Shown: positions 51,461 through 60,392 of the stretch, one piece after another
Layout of the letters: each line of letters opens with the position of its first letter
Numbering within the stretch: the stretch's first letter is position 1
Origin: Methylocystis bryophila
Lineage (GTDB): Bacteria; Pseudomonadota; Alphaproteobacteria; Rhizobiales; Beijerinckiaceae
Reading direction: 5' to 3'
DNA: 64,000 bases
NCBI RefSeq assembly: GCF_027925445.1
Contig: NZ_AP027149.1
Span: forward strand, 4,290,501-4,354,500
Position numbers and translations under genes: made by a program
Notes under the pieces: generated by a model
What the model was told of the DNA's origin: nothing
What the model saw: the letters and a program-made list of their open reading frames with translations, nothing else
Databases searched by the model: none

Positions 51461-52168
51461 CTACGGTTTTTCCTCCGCTTGGCCAAAAGACCGGGTTTTT
51501 GGACGGTCGGTCGGCATGGGCGCGCCGGAGGCGAGATACACGACCGTCTCGGCGATGTTCGTGGTGTGGTCGCCAATCCGCTCCAGATTCTTGGAGCAGA
51601 ACAGAAGATGAGTGCAGAAGGAGATGTTACGAGGGTCTTCCATCATGAAGGTGAGAAGGTCGCGAAACACCGAATCTTCCAAAGCGTCGAGATCGGCGTC
51701 ATTCAACCACACGGCGCGAGCGCGCTCCGCGTCCCGCTGCGCATAAGCGTCCAGAACCTCTTTGAGCTGCAGGGCGGCGAGATCGTGCATCGACTTCAAG
51801 CCGATGATCGCGCGCAGCGTGCGCGCCTCGTCGACGAGCTCGGTCGCGCGTCGGGCGATGTTTTTGGCGAGATCGCCGACGCGCTCGAGATCCCCCGAGA
51901 TGCGGATCGCGGCGATGCATTCGCGCAGATCGACCGCGAGTGGCTGGCGACGCGCGATCGTCAGGATCGCCGCCTCCTCGATCTCGCGCTGCAGGACGTC
52001 CAGCCGCTGGTCAGTGGCGACCACCTGCTGCGCCAATGCGACATCGAAGGTCGACAGCGCGTCCATTGCGTCGGAAAGCATCTTCTCGGCGATGCCGCCC
52101 ATTTCTGAGATCTTGCGATCGAGCGCTTCGAGGTCTCGATCGTAGGCTCTGACGGTGTGTTCGCTCAT
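51461..52168 (-). CDS. phoU: Phosphate transport regulator PhoU
   Basis: 235 residues. Two PhoU helical bundles with LEALDRKISEMGGIAEKM, ISGDLERVGDLAKNIARRAT and LERIGDHTTNIAETVVYLAS. The conserved E/DxxxD motifs bind metals. It links PstSCAB transport activity to PhoR-PhoB signalling. 30 bases upstream of phoB. Confidence 0.95.
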   Translation of the reverse strand: MSEHTVRAYDRDLEALDRKISEMGGIAEKMLSDAMDALSTFDVALAQQVVATDQRLDVLQREIEEAAILTIARRQPLAVDLRECIAAIRISGDLERVGDLAKNIARRATELVDEARTLRAIIGLKSMHDLAALQLKEVLDAYAQRDAERARAVWLNDADLDALEDSVFRDLLTFMMEDPRNISFCTHLLFCSKNLERIGDHTTNIAETVVYLASGAPMPTDRPKTRSFGQAEEKP

Positions 52169-52230
52169 TGCTCTTGTCCCTGAAGCGGCTGAGAACGCCG
52201 CAGATCAATTGCGTTTGGACTTGGACAATA

Positions 52231-53016
52231 TTAACCGAACCGACCCGTGATGTAATCCTGCGTTCTCTTTTCCTTCGGACTCGTGAACACGGCGTCCGTT
52301 TCCGCGAACTCGACGAGCTCGCCCAGATACATGAAAGCCGTGAAGTCGGAGACGCGCACCGCCTGCTGCATGTTGTGCGTCACGATCGCAATCGTGTACT
52401 GCGACGCGAGATCGTCCATGAGCTCCTCGACCTTGGCGGTCGAGATCGGATCCAGCGCCGAGCAGGGCTCGTCGAACAGGATCACGTCGGGCTGAACGGC
52501 GACGCTGCGCGCGATGCACAGTCGCTGTTGCTGGCCGCCCGAGAGGCCGAGCCCGCTCGAGTGCAGCTTGTCTTTGACTTCATTCCAGAGCGCCGCGCCG
52601 CGCAGCGCTTGCTCGACGCGCCCGTCGAGGTCCGTTTTCGAGAGCTTCTCGTAGAGCCGGACGCCGAAAGCGACGTTCTCGTAGATCGTCATCGGAAACG
52701 GCGTCGGCTTTTGGAACACCATGCCGACGCGCGACCTCAGCAGATTCACATCGACTCGAGGATCGAGAATGTTCTCCCCGTCGAGCAGCACCTCGCCCTC
52801 GGCGCGCTGATGGGGATAAAGATCATACATTCGGTTCAGCACACGCAGCAGGGTGGACTTGCCGCAACCGGAGGGTCCGATGAAGGCGGTCACCTTGTTC
52901 GTGTGCAGCGGAATCGACACATTCTTCAAAGCGTGGTGCCCGCCGTAGAAGAAGTCGAGGTCCTGAACAGATATCTTGGTCGGAAGTTCGGCTTTCACGA
53001 TCGAGGCCACGTTCAT
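52231..53016 (-). CDS. pstB: Phosphate ABC transporter ATPase PstB
   Basis: 261 residues from ATG 53016, which overlaps the pstA stop as ATGA; the longer frame to 53115 is not used. Walker A FIGPSGCGKSTLLR, signature LSGGQQQRLCIAR, Walker B DVILFDEPCSALDP, H-loop IVTHNMQQA. Powers phosphate import with PstA and PstC. Confidence 0.97.
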   Translation of the reverse strand: MNVASIVKAELPTKISVQDLDFFYGGHHALKNVSIPLHTNKVTAFIGPSGCGKSTLLRVLNRMYDLYPHQRAEGEVLLDGENILDPRVDVNLLRSRVGMVFQKPTPFPMTIYENVAFGVRLYEKLSKTDLDGRVEQALRGAALWNEVKDKLHSSGLGLSGGQQQRLCIARSVAVQPDVILFDEPCSALDPISTAKVEELMDDLASQYTIAIVTHNMQQAVRVSDFTAFMYLGELVEFAETDAVFTSPKEKRTQDYITGRFG

Positions 53017-53858
53017 CCCTTTGCCCTCTGTGCGCCGAGCGCGCGTGCGGTAATCGACAGGAACAGCACTGCGGCGGTGATGAGCAAAGCGCCCGTCCAC
53101 GCCAGTTGCTGCCAATCCTTGTATGGCGAGAGCGCGAATTGGAAGATCACGACCGGCAGGCTCGCCATCGGCGCATTGATGTCGCCGCTGAAGAATTGAT
53201 TGTTGAGCGCGGTGAAGAGCAACGGGGCCGTCTCGCCGGATACGCGCGCCACGGCGAGCAGCACGCCGGTGACAAGCCCTGCTTTCGCCGCGCGATAGGC
53301 GACTTGGCGAATGACGTAGGAGCGCGGCAGACCGAGCGCCGTCGCCGCTTCGCGCAGCGAGCCGGGCACGAGGCGCAGCATGTCCTCCGTGGTGCGCAGG
53401 ACCACGGGGATCACCAGAATCGCCAGCGCCGCGGCTCCGGACCAGGCCGAAAAGTGCTTCTGCCGCGCGACAATCACCTCGTAGACGAAGAGGCCGATGA
53501 CGATCGACGGCGCGCTCAGAAGGATGTCGTTGATGAAGCGAATGACCATGGCGAGCTTCGAATTATTCCCATATTCGGCGAGCCAGGTGCCGGCGAAGAG
53601 TCCGAGCGGCGCGCCGACCACGACGCCGAGCACCGTCATGATCAGCGATCCGACGATGGCGTTGAGCAGGCCGCCCGCGCTGCCCGGCGCCGGCGTCATT
53701 TGCATGAAGACGGCGGGCGAGAGGCCCTTCACTCCTTCGTAGATGAGCACGACGAGTATGGCGACGAGCCATGCGAGACCGAAGACTGCAGCGGCGAGGC
53801 ACAGCTTCCGCGCGATAGAATCCGCGACGCGACGGCGGGCGTATATGGACACGCTCAA
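53013..53858 (-). CDS. pstA: Phosphate ABC transporter permease PstA
   Basis: 281 residues from ATG 53858. About six membrane helices and the permease EAA-type loop REAATALGLPRSYVIRQV. Typical start with a cytoplasmic arm before WLVAILVVLIYEG. Overlaps pstC (ATGA) and pstB (ATGA), so strictly co-translated. Confidence 0.95.
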   Translation of the reverse strand: MSVSIYARRRVADSIARKLCLAAAVFGLAWLVAILVVLIYEGVKGLSPAVFMQMTPAPGSAGGLLNAIVGSLIMTVLGVVVGAPLGLFAGTWLAEYGNNSKLAMVIRFINDILLSAPSIVIGLFVYEVIVARQKHFSAWSGAAALAILVIPVVLRTTEDMLRLVPGSLREAATALGLPRSYVIRQVAYRAAKAGLVTGVLLAVARVSGETAPLLFTALNNQFFSGDINAPMASLPVVIFQFALSPYKDWQQLAWTGALLITAAVLFLSITARALGAQRAKG

Positions 53859-54874
53859 CCTCCCCCTTTGCGTTCGACGCTCATATGCAGAAACCTTGCG
53901 ATCGAAAGCTCGACGAAGGTGATGACGAAGAGGATGAGGCCGAGCAGGACCAGCGACGACGTGTAGAGATCGCCCACCGCTTCCGTGAATTCATTGGCGA
54001 TCGTCGCAGAGATCGTCGTGCCCGGCGCGAGAATGGAGGTCGCGATCTTGTGCGCGTTGCCGATGACGAAGGTCACGGCCATGGTCTCGCCGAGCGCGCG
54101 ACCGAGCCCGAGCATGATCGCGCCAATGACGCCGACCGCGGTGTAGGGAATGACCACATGCCGGACGACCTCGGTCGTCGTGCAGCCGATGCCGAACGCC
54201 GCCTCCTTCAACACGACTGGAACCGTCTCGAAGACGTCGCGGCAAACCGACGCGACATAGGGCAAAACCATGACGCCGAGGATCACGCCTGCGGTGAGCA
54301 TGCCAATGCCGTAGGGCGGGCCGGTGAAGAGCAAGTTCAGGCCTGGAACTTCCTTGAAAGTATTGATGAGCCAGGGCTGAACATAGGTCTGGAGGAACGG
54401 GGCGAGGATGAAGAGGCCCCAAATCCCGTAAATGATCGACGGGATGCCAGCGAGCAGCTCGATCGCGATGCCGATCGGGCGCCGCAGCGCTATTGGGCAC
54501 AGCTCCGTGAGGAACACGGCGATGCCGACGCCGACCGGGGCGGCGATCACCAGCGCGATCGCCGAGGTGACGAGCGTGCCATAGATCGCCGGCCCCCCGC
54601 CGAATTTCTCGGTGACAGGGTTCCAGGACTGCGACGTGACGAACCCGAGGCCGAATGCGCCAAGAGCCGGCAATGACCCCTGGATCAACGAAAGAATGAC
54701 GCCCCCGAGGAGGATCAGCACAAGGAGCGCGCAGCTGAAGGTTGCGCGACGAAACACGACATCCACGAGGGCGAGCCGCTGCAGCACGCGCCCCCGCTCC
54801 GCCGTTGTGGAGACCTGCGCTCCGAGCGCGCCGAGGTTTGGCCCGGCCGCGCTATCCATGACTCGTTCGCTCAC
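53855..54874 (-). CDS. pstC: Phosphate ABC transporter permease PstC
   Basis: 339 residues from GTG 54874, chosen for the GAGGAGAGGAAG site directly upstream. Membrane helices throughout, large first periplasmic loop (SQSWNPVTEKFGGGPAIYG), permease loop KEAAFGIGCTTTEVVRHV, and LGRALGETMAVTFVIGNA. Partner of PstA. Confidence 0.95.
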   Translation of the reverse strand: MSERVMDSAAGPNLGALGAQVSTTAERGRVLQRLALVDVVFRRATFSCALLVLILLGGVILSLIQGSLPALGAFGLGFVTSQSWNPVTEKFGGGPAIYGTLVTSAIALVIAAPVGVGIAVFLTELCPIALRRPIGIAIELLAGIPSIIYGIWGLFILAPFLQTYVQPWLINTFKEVPGLNLLFTGPPYGIGMLTAGVILGVMVLPYVASVCRDVFETVPVVLKEAAFGIGCTTTEVVRHVVIPYTAVGVIGAIMLGLGRALGETMAVTFVIGNAHKIATSILAPGTTISATIANEFTEAVGDLYTSSLVLLGLILFVITFVELSIARFLHMSVERKGGG

Positions 54875-54953
54875 TTGTGCTTCCTCTCCTCGCGGACGCA
54901 TCTTCCGTTTGCCGTCTAGGCCTTAAGACGCATCTCGTCGCTTGAGGCTCGTC

Positions 54954-55997
54954 TCAATACAAAGCCTTGCCGTCCGCGCCCTTGACCTCGCTCGCCCACG
55001 TCTTCTTGATGAGGGTGACGACGTTCGCCGGCAACGGAATATAGTCGAGCTCCTCGGCGGCCTTGCCCCCGTTGGCGAAGGCCCAAGCAAAGAACTTCAG
55101 GGCTTCCGCCGTGGCTGCGGAGTCTTGCGGCTGCTTCGGCAGCAGGATGAAGCTCGCGGCGGTGATCGGCCAGGACTTGGCTCCGGCCTCATTGGTCAGG
55201 ATTTCATAAAAGCCCGGCGCCTTCGCCCAATCCGCGTTGGAGGCGGCGGCCTGGAAAGCCTCGGAAGTCGGCGCGACGATTTTCCCGTCCTTGTTCGCCA
55301 TCTTCGCGAAGGTCATCTTATTTTGCTTCGCATAGGCGTATTCGACATAACCGATGGCGCCCTTCGTGTTGGCGACGGTGTTCGCGACGCCTTCATTCCC
55401 CTTGGCGCCGACGCCGACCGGCCATTCCACCGCCGAGCTCTCGCCAACCTTCTCCTTCCAGGCCGGCGAGACCTTGGAGAGATAATTGGTGAAGTTGAAG
55501 GTGGTGCCCGAGCCGTCGGAGCGATGCGCCACCACGATCGGCAGCTGCGGGAGTTTCACCTTGGGATTGAGCTTCTTGATCGCCGCATCGTCCCAGCTCG
55601 TGATCTCGCCGAGGAAGATCTTTGCGATGAGCTCGCCGTTCAGCGTGAGGGCGCCCGGCGCGATGCCTTCGAGATTGACGACGGGAACGATGCCGCCAAT
55701 GATCTGCGGCCATTGAATGAGGCCGGCGGCCTGCAGCTCCTCGGGCTTGAGCGGCTGATCGGAAGCGCCGAAAGTCACGGTGCGGGCCTTGATCTGCTTG
55801 ATGCCGCCGCCGGAGCCGATCGACTGATAGTTCAGGCTCGCGCCGGTCGCGGCCTTATAGGCCTCCGCCCATTTCGCATAGATCGGATAAGGGAAGGTCG
55901 CGCCCGCGCCGGAGATGTCGACGGCGAGCGCGACGCCCGCGGTCGCGACGAGAGCGAACGCGCCCAGCGCGGCGCGCTTGAGAAATTGCAAAGTCAT
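54954..55997 (-). CDS. pstS: Phosphate-binding periplasmic protein PstS
   Basis: 347 residues. Signal peptide to about ALA-VD (residue 25), then the family start ISGAGATFPYPIYAKW, YQSIGSGGGIKQI and GASDQPLKPEEL. The phosphate-binding Arg/Ser/Thr segment is VVAHRSDGSGTTFNFTNYL. First gene of the operon behind the Pho box. Confidence 0.97.
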   Translation of the reverse strand: MTLQFLKRAALGAFALVATAGVALAVDISGAGATFPYPIYAKWAEAYKAATGASLNYQSIGSGGGIKQIKARTVTFGASDQPLKPEELQAAGLIQWPQIIGGIVPVVNLEGIAPGALTLNGELIAKIFLGEITSWDDAAIKKLNPKVKLPQLPIVVAHRSDGSGTTFNFTNYLSKVSPAWKEKVGESSAVEWPVGVGAKGNEGVANTVANTKGAIGYVEYAYAKQNKMTFAKMANKDGKIVAPTSEAFQAAASNADWAKAPGFYEILTNEAGAKSWPITAASFILLPKQPQDSAATAEALKFFAWAFANGGKAAEELDYIPLPANVVTLIKKTWASEVKGADGKALY

Positions 55998-56084
55998 GAC
56001 GAAGATCTTCCTGGCTCGAGAACGAGGGCGCCGGCCGCAAGCCCTGACGCGAAGGCAATGCTAGCCGGTGTCGACCAGCGTTTT

Positions 56085-56113
56085 GCGACATCAAAGTGAC
56101 AACGACGCGACAG
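56085..56113 (-). promoter_or_regulatory. Triple Pho box upstream of pstS
   Basis: On the minus strand three seven-base half-sites CTGTCGC, TTGTCAC and ATGTCGC are separated by four bases each, matching the CTGTCAT-n4 layout of PhoB sites. They lie about 90 bases before the pstS start. Confidence 0.7.
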
Positions 56114-56224
56114 CTGATATTTTTATAAATCAATCAGATGCTCGCGTCTTGCCCGCGCTCGGGCCGCGGCGAAGGCTTAGTTGCGCGAAAAGCGGCGGCC
56201 GAGTTCGAGCCTCCTCCTCGCGGC

Positions 56225-57685
56225 TCAGGCCGGCTCGGTCTCCTTCGAAGCCTCGGCGCTCATGCGTCGATAGATGAAGGCGGGGGCCGGGGTTTGCGCC
56301 TCGGTCTCGCCAAGCCTGGCGAAAGCCTCATGGGCCAGCGAGAGATGACAGGCGGGATCGGTCGCGTTGGCGTCGCCGATCGCCGCCATCGCCTGGCAGC
56401 GGCAGCCGCCGAAGTCGATTTCGCGGCGCTCGCAGGAGCGACAGGGCTCTTGCATCCAGTCGGTCCCGCGGAAGGCGTTGAAGGCTGAGCCATTGCGCCA
56501 GACGTCGGCGAGATCGCGCGCGCGCACGTCGTCGAAGACGAGGTCGGGGAGCGTCTGCGCCGCGTGGCAGGGCAAAGCCTTGCCCGAGGGCGTCACGACG
56601 ACGATTGAGCGGCCCCAGCCGCCGGTGCAGGCTTTCGGCCGCGAGGCGTAATGGTCGTGGATGACGAAATCGAAATTGAGCACGCCCTTGAGCCGCTTCT
56701 TGGCCTCCTCGACGATCTCGACCGTGCCGAGGAACGTCTCGCGCGTCGGGATGAGCGCCGCGCGGTTCTTCAAGGCCCAGGCGTAATATTGAATATGCGC
56801 GATCTCGATGCGCTGCGCCTTCGCTTCGACGGCGAACTCGATGATCTGCGGCAGATGCGCGATGTTCTGCCGGTGCATGGGCGCGTTGATCGTGAGGGCC
56901 ATGCCGAGCTCGCCGGTCCATTCGGCGACCTGGCGCTTTTTTTCAAAGCCGCCCGCATAATGAGAAATGCGATCTGCGTTCTCGGGCTCGACATCCTGAA
57001 TCGAGAGCTGCACGTGATCGAGCCCGAGCTCGGCCAAGCCTTCGAGACGGGCGCGCGTCAGCGTGACGCCCGAGGTGATGAGATTGGTGTAGAGTCCGGC
57101 GTCGACCGCGAAAGCTAGAATCTCCTCGAGATCCTTGCGCACGGTCGGCTCACCTCCCGAGAGATGAAGCTGCAGCGCGCCGATCGCCGCCGCTCGCTGG
57201 AAGACGGCGCCCCATTCCTTGGCCGTAAGCTCCGCATTGGCTCGCTCGAGATCAATCGGATTGGAACAATAAGGACATTGCAGCGGGCAGCGATGCGTCA
57301 GCTCCGCCAAGAGCCCGGTCGGACCGCCAGCGAAGGGCTCGTAGCTCTGCGCCCGCAGCGAGGGAGGCGGCGCCGAGAAGGGCGAGGGTCCGTCGCGCAG
57401 CAGCCGCTTGTCCGAGAGGCCTTGCAGCAGATTGACGACGTCGCGCGAAACGATCTCCAGCGGCGCGCCGTAATGCGATGAGAGCGCGCCAGCGATCTCG
57501 CCCACGGTCTTCGCGCCGTCGATCTCGTTCAAGACCGCAAGCGAGATCGCGTCGATCTCATAGGCGCGCTCTGGGGCAAGCACGACGCTGCGCGATCTCG
57601 CCCGATCATGATGCAGCCGCGCGTAACGCTCGAAGGCGGGACGGCTGCTCGATTCGATGACGTAGCGCGCCGGCGACGGGCTCAC
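56225..57685 (-). CDS. pqqE: PqqD-PqqE fusion protein
   Basis: 486 residues from GTG 57685, whose start overlaps the pqqC stop as GTGA. Residues about 15-100 form a PqqD carrier domain (VVLAPERAYEIDAISLAVL, VVNLLQGLSDKRLL). Then comes the radical-SAM enzyme PqqE with CPLQCPYC (Cys133, 137, 140), LHLSGGEPTVRKDL and a C-terminal SPASM-like cysteine set (KACTGGWG, LPCHAAQ, EPCRSCERR, GGCRCQ). It cross-links Glu and Tyr of the PqqA peptide; the D domain presents the peptide. A fused pqqDE is less usual than pqqCD. Confidence 0.93.
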   Translation of the reverse strand: MSPSPARYVIESSSRPAFERYARLHHDRARSRSVVLAPERAYEIDAISLAVLNEIDGAKTVGEIAGALSSHYGAPLEIVSRDVVNLLQGLSDKRLLRDGPSPFSAPPPSLRAQSYEPFAGGPTGLLAELTHRCPLQCPYCSNPIDLERANAELTAKEWGAVFQRAAAIGALQLHLSGGEPTVRKDLEEILAFAVDAGLYTNLITSGVTLTRARLEGLAELGLDHVQLSIQDVEPENADRISHYAGGFEKKRQVAEWTGELGMALTINAPMHRQNIAHLPQIIEFAVEAKAQRIEIAHIQYYAWALKNRAALIPTRETFLGTVEIVEEAKKRLKGVLNFDFVIHDHYASRPKACTGGWGRSIVVVTPSGKALPCHAAQTLPDLVFDDVRARDLADVWRNGSAFNAFRGTDWMQEPCRSCERREIDFGGCRCQAMAAIGDANATDPACHLSLAHEAFARLGETEAQTPAPAFIYRRMSAEASKETEPA

Positions 57686-58458
57686 TGGAAAGTCTGTCCG
57701 AGTTGGAAGGCGCCCGGCGGAACGACGGCGGGCAAAACATAGGCGTGATGTAAGGCGTCGAGCTGAGCCCACAAGACGTCGCATTTGAACCGCACGGCGT
57801 CGATGCAGGCCTCCTGCTCGGCGCGGCTCAGCGCGTTCTTCTTGATATAGTTCAGCGCGAAGTCCGCGTCCCGCGGCGCCTGAGACAGCCGACGTTTGAA
57901 GTAGGCCATCACGTGATCGTCCACGAAGTCGTAATTCTCGAGCATGCCGGCGATGCGCTCCCTATGGATCGCGGGAGCGAAAAGCTCGGTGAGCGAGGAG
58001 GCCACGGCGACGACGAGCGGCTGCTCGACGACGAAGCGAACATAGGCCTCCACGGCGAACTTCGTCGCCGGCAGGGCGCCGCGGCGCGAGATCACATATT
58101 TGCGGGGCAGGCCGAGCCCATCGGTCAGCACGAGCCAACGCTCGATGCCGCCCGCCTCCTCGCCGAGGCCGTCATGATCATGAATGCGATGCAGCCATTC
58201 CCGGCGCAGCTCGCGGTCATGCGCGCGGCTCATGAAGGCGGCGTCCTTGCGCGGCACGGCCTCCTGATAGCAATAGCGGTTGAGCGCCCAGGCGCGCACC
58301 TGCTCGCGGTTGAGCTTGCCGCCGTGCAAGAGCTTATGGAACGGATGCTTGTCATGGTAACGCTCGACGCCGACGGCGCGGATCGCCGCTTCGAAAGCCT
58401 CGGGCGAAAGCGTCGGCGAATTGAGAAAGGCGTGCGAGTCGAGAACGTCGTTGTTCAC
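57682..58458 (-). CDS. pqqC: PQQ synthase PqqC
   Basis: 258 residues from ATG 58458. Helical oxidase of the TenA-like fold: RYHDKHPFHKLLHGGKL, NRYCYQEAVPRKDAAF, and active-site His/Arg/Lys in WLHRIHDHDG and YFKRRLSQAPRD. It carries out the final ring closure and oxidation to PQQ. The usual C-terminal PqqD fusion is absent; PqqD is on PqqE instead. Confidence 0.96.
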   Translation of the reverse strand: MNNDVLDSHAFLNSPTLSPEAFEAAIRAVGVERYHDKHPFHKLLHGGKLNREQVRAWALNRYCYQEAVPRKDAAFMSRAHDRELRREWLHRIHDHDGLGEEAGGIERWLVLTDGLGLPRKYVISRRGALPATKFAVEAYVRFVVEQPLVVAVASSLTELFAPAIHRERIAGMLENYDFVDDHVMAYFKRRLSQAPRDADFALNYIKKNALSRAEQEACIDAVRFKCDVLWAQLDALHHAYVLPAVVPPGAFQLGQTFQ

Positions 58459-59384
58459 AGAAGGACCTCCATTCCGTCTTCGCCGATTTCCCAGCCCGAG
58501 GCTTCCGCCTCGCGCCGCTCCCTCGAGAAAGCGTTCAGCACCGGGTTCGAATTGTTAATGTGCACATAAATTTTTCGCGCGACGCCGAGCGGCGCGAAGG
58601 CGGCGATCGAGCCGTCCGACCCGCTCATGTTGATGTGCCCCATGCGCGTTCCGGTCTTGCCGAGCAAACCCTGCTCGATCATCTCATTCTCATGCCAGAG
58701 CGTGCCGTCGAAGAAGACGAGCGCGGCGCCGCTGAGGCGTTGGGCCAGGGCCTCATCCACGCCGGCGCAGCCGGGGATGTAGTAAAACGCCTTGCCGCTG
58801 GCGGTCTCGGTGATTTTCAATCCGAGCGTATCGCCTTCGGCGCTTCCGAAATTGGCCTTTAGCGCGTCCTCGAGCCAGAGCGCGATTTTACCGAGAACCG
58901 GAAAGGCCTCTACGGAAAGGCCGAGATCCGCGCCCGCGCCCTTAAGCGCGACGGGCGTGTCGATGGGCAGCACTTCACGCGCGACGCAAGCCGGCGCAAG
59001 CACGTTGAAGATGCGGTTTTGCGAAAGCACCTCGAGCACCCGCGACGAGCCATAGACCGTGAACGGCTGCGCCTCGCGCAGCGTGAGAAGGCCGGTCACG
59101 TGGTCGACGTCGCCATTCGTCACCACGACGGCCTTGATCGGGCTGGCGCGGACGGGATCGTCGCCGCTCGGCGCAAGCACGGGATTTTGCGCGATCTGCT
59201 CTCGCAGGTCCGGCGACGCGTTGAGAAGAACCCAGTCGCGCCCATTGGCGGTCGCAGCCAGCGAGGACTGCGTGCGCGGGGAGAAGCCAGGCTCGCCGGC
59301 GCGGACGGCGCGGCAATTGGCGCAGTTGCAGTTCCACTGCGGAAAGCCGCCCCCGGCTCCGGACCCGAGAATCCTGATGCGCAT
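58455..59384 (-). CDS. pqqB: PqqB metallo-hydrolase-fold protein
   Basis: 309 residues from ATG 59384, coupled to pqqC by ATGA. Starts RIRILGSGAGGGFPQWNCNC, then VTNGDVDHVTGLLTLRE and FFDGTLWHENEM. PqqB hydroxylates the cross-linked tyrosine in PQQ formation. No pqqA-like peptide (Glu-x3-Tyr) is visible in the 197 bases before it. Confidence 0.95.
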   Translation of the reverse strand: MRIRILGSGAGGGFPQWNCNCANCRAVRAGEPGFSPRTQSSLAATANGRDWVLLNASPDLREQIAQNPVLAPSGDDPVRASPIKAVVVTNGDVDHVTGLLTLREAQPFTVYGSSRVLEVLSQNRIFNVLAPACVAREVLPIDTPVALKGAGADLGLSVEAFPVLGKIALWLEDALKANFGSAEGDTLGLKITETASGKAFYYIPGCAGVDEALAQRLSGAALVFFDGTLWHENEMIEQGLLGKTGTRMGHINMSGSDGSIAAFAPLGVARKIYVHINNSNPVLNAFSRERREAEASGWEIGEDGMEVLL

Positions 59385-59581
59385 GTCGTCTGGCTGACCA
59401 TGGCGCGGCTCTTTTGGCCCGCCAGGCTCCCTTATCGCTATTGTTTTGAGGCACTATGCGCATCGAGGCGCAGCGGGCGCAAGTGCGGCATAAGGGCGCG
59501 AGAAACTCGGGCCCTCACGCGACGGCCGGCGCGGGGCGCAACCCTTGTTCCTCTTCCGTAAACTGGGGGTGTAGGCCTCTC

Positions 59582-60232
59582 CTAATCGGTCTTCTTATTT
59601 TTCTCGGCCTTCCGATGGAGGAAGAACCCTATGAGCCCAGCCATTCCCGTTCCAGCGGCGGCTAAGGCGGCATATATGGGCTGTATTTCCGAAACATAGT
59701 ATTTGATCAGCTCAAAACCGCGCGCCTGCGCCGTCCATGTCTCATGCATGACCAGAGCTTCGCTGACCGGGCTGCCCGCCGCGGGATTATCTTGGCTGAA
59801 AATATCAAAAGAAATTCTAATATTGCCAACACGCAAGGGAACTATATACCAGGACCAATATAATTTTTCGTTTTCGTCCGTCCTCCGCAATTTATCATCT
59901 TTTGGGGTTATGGAGAGCATCTGAGGATCAGCCTTCAAATAGGCCGACAGGTATTTATGGACTCTCACGGTTCTTTCAGCGCGCTCCCCCGGCAGGCCTC
60001 GAAAGAGATCATTTTTTTCCAGATCGCTCAATGCTTTTGTATCGAGGATGGCCTGAATCTCCGTACTCTCGCCTACGTACAAGATGTTTGGCTTGTTAAA
60101 CGTAACGGTTTTTATTTCGAATGAGGCGCGCTCGACGACCGGTTTTTCTTCTCCGCAGCCCGCAAGAAAGAGCGATGCGAGCGCGAGGCAGGGGAAGGCG
60201 AGTGACGGAGCCGAAAAAGAGGAGCGAGACAC
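59582..60232 (-). CDS. Lipoprotein with C-terminal membrane helix
   Basis: 216 residues from GTG 60232 with GGAGGG upstream. The lipobox FLAGC gives a mature protein starting CGEEKPVVERASFEI, a beta-rich domain (TVTFNKPNILYVGESTEI), and a C-terminal membrane helix (AALAAAGTGMAGLIGFFLHR). AT-richer than its neighbours. Not recognised; envelope protein anchored at both ends. Confidence 0.65.
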   Translation of the reverse strand: MSRSSFSAPSLAFPCLALASLFLAGCGEEKPVVERASFEIKTVTFNKPNILYVGESTEIQAILDTKALSDLEKNDLFRGLPGERAERTVRVHKYLSAYLKADPQMLSITPKDDKLRRTDENEKLYWSWYIVPLRVGNIRISFDIFSQDNPAAGSPVSEALVMHETWTAQARGFELIKYYVSEIQPIYAALAAAGTGMAGLIGFFLHRKAEKNKKTD

Positions 60233-60392
60233 TTTGAGTCCCTCCGAGCAAATTGCGCGCATCGCAAAATCGCGCAAGGGCAATGTAATTTTAGGGAAGC
60301 CGAGGACGGCCCTCAAGTGATTGCGTGCAGCCCGATCTTGCGCCTGGTTGCGTTCTCAAACGAACTTGGAAAAGACCCTCGCCCGTGCGCTC

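Noticed and set aside
59385..59581. Searched for pqqA before pqqB
   Set aside because: No short frame with the Glu-x3-Tyr core was seen on the minus strand.
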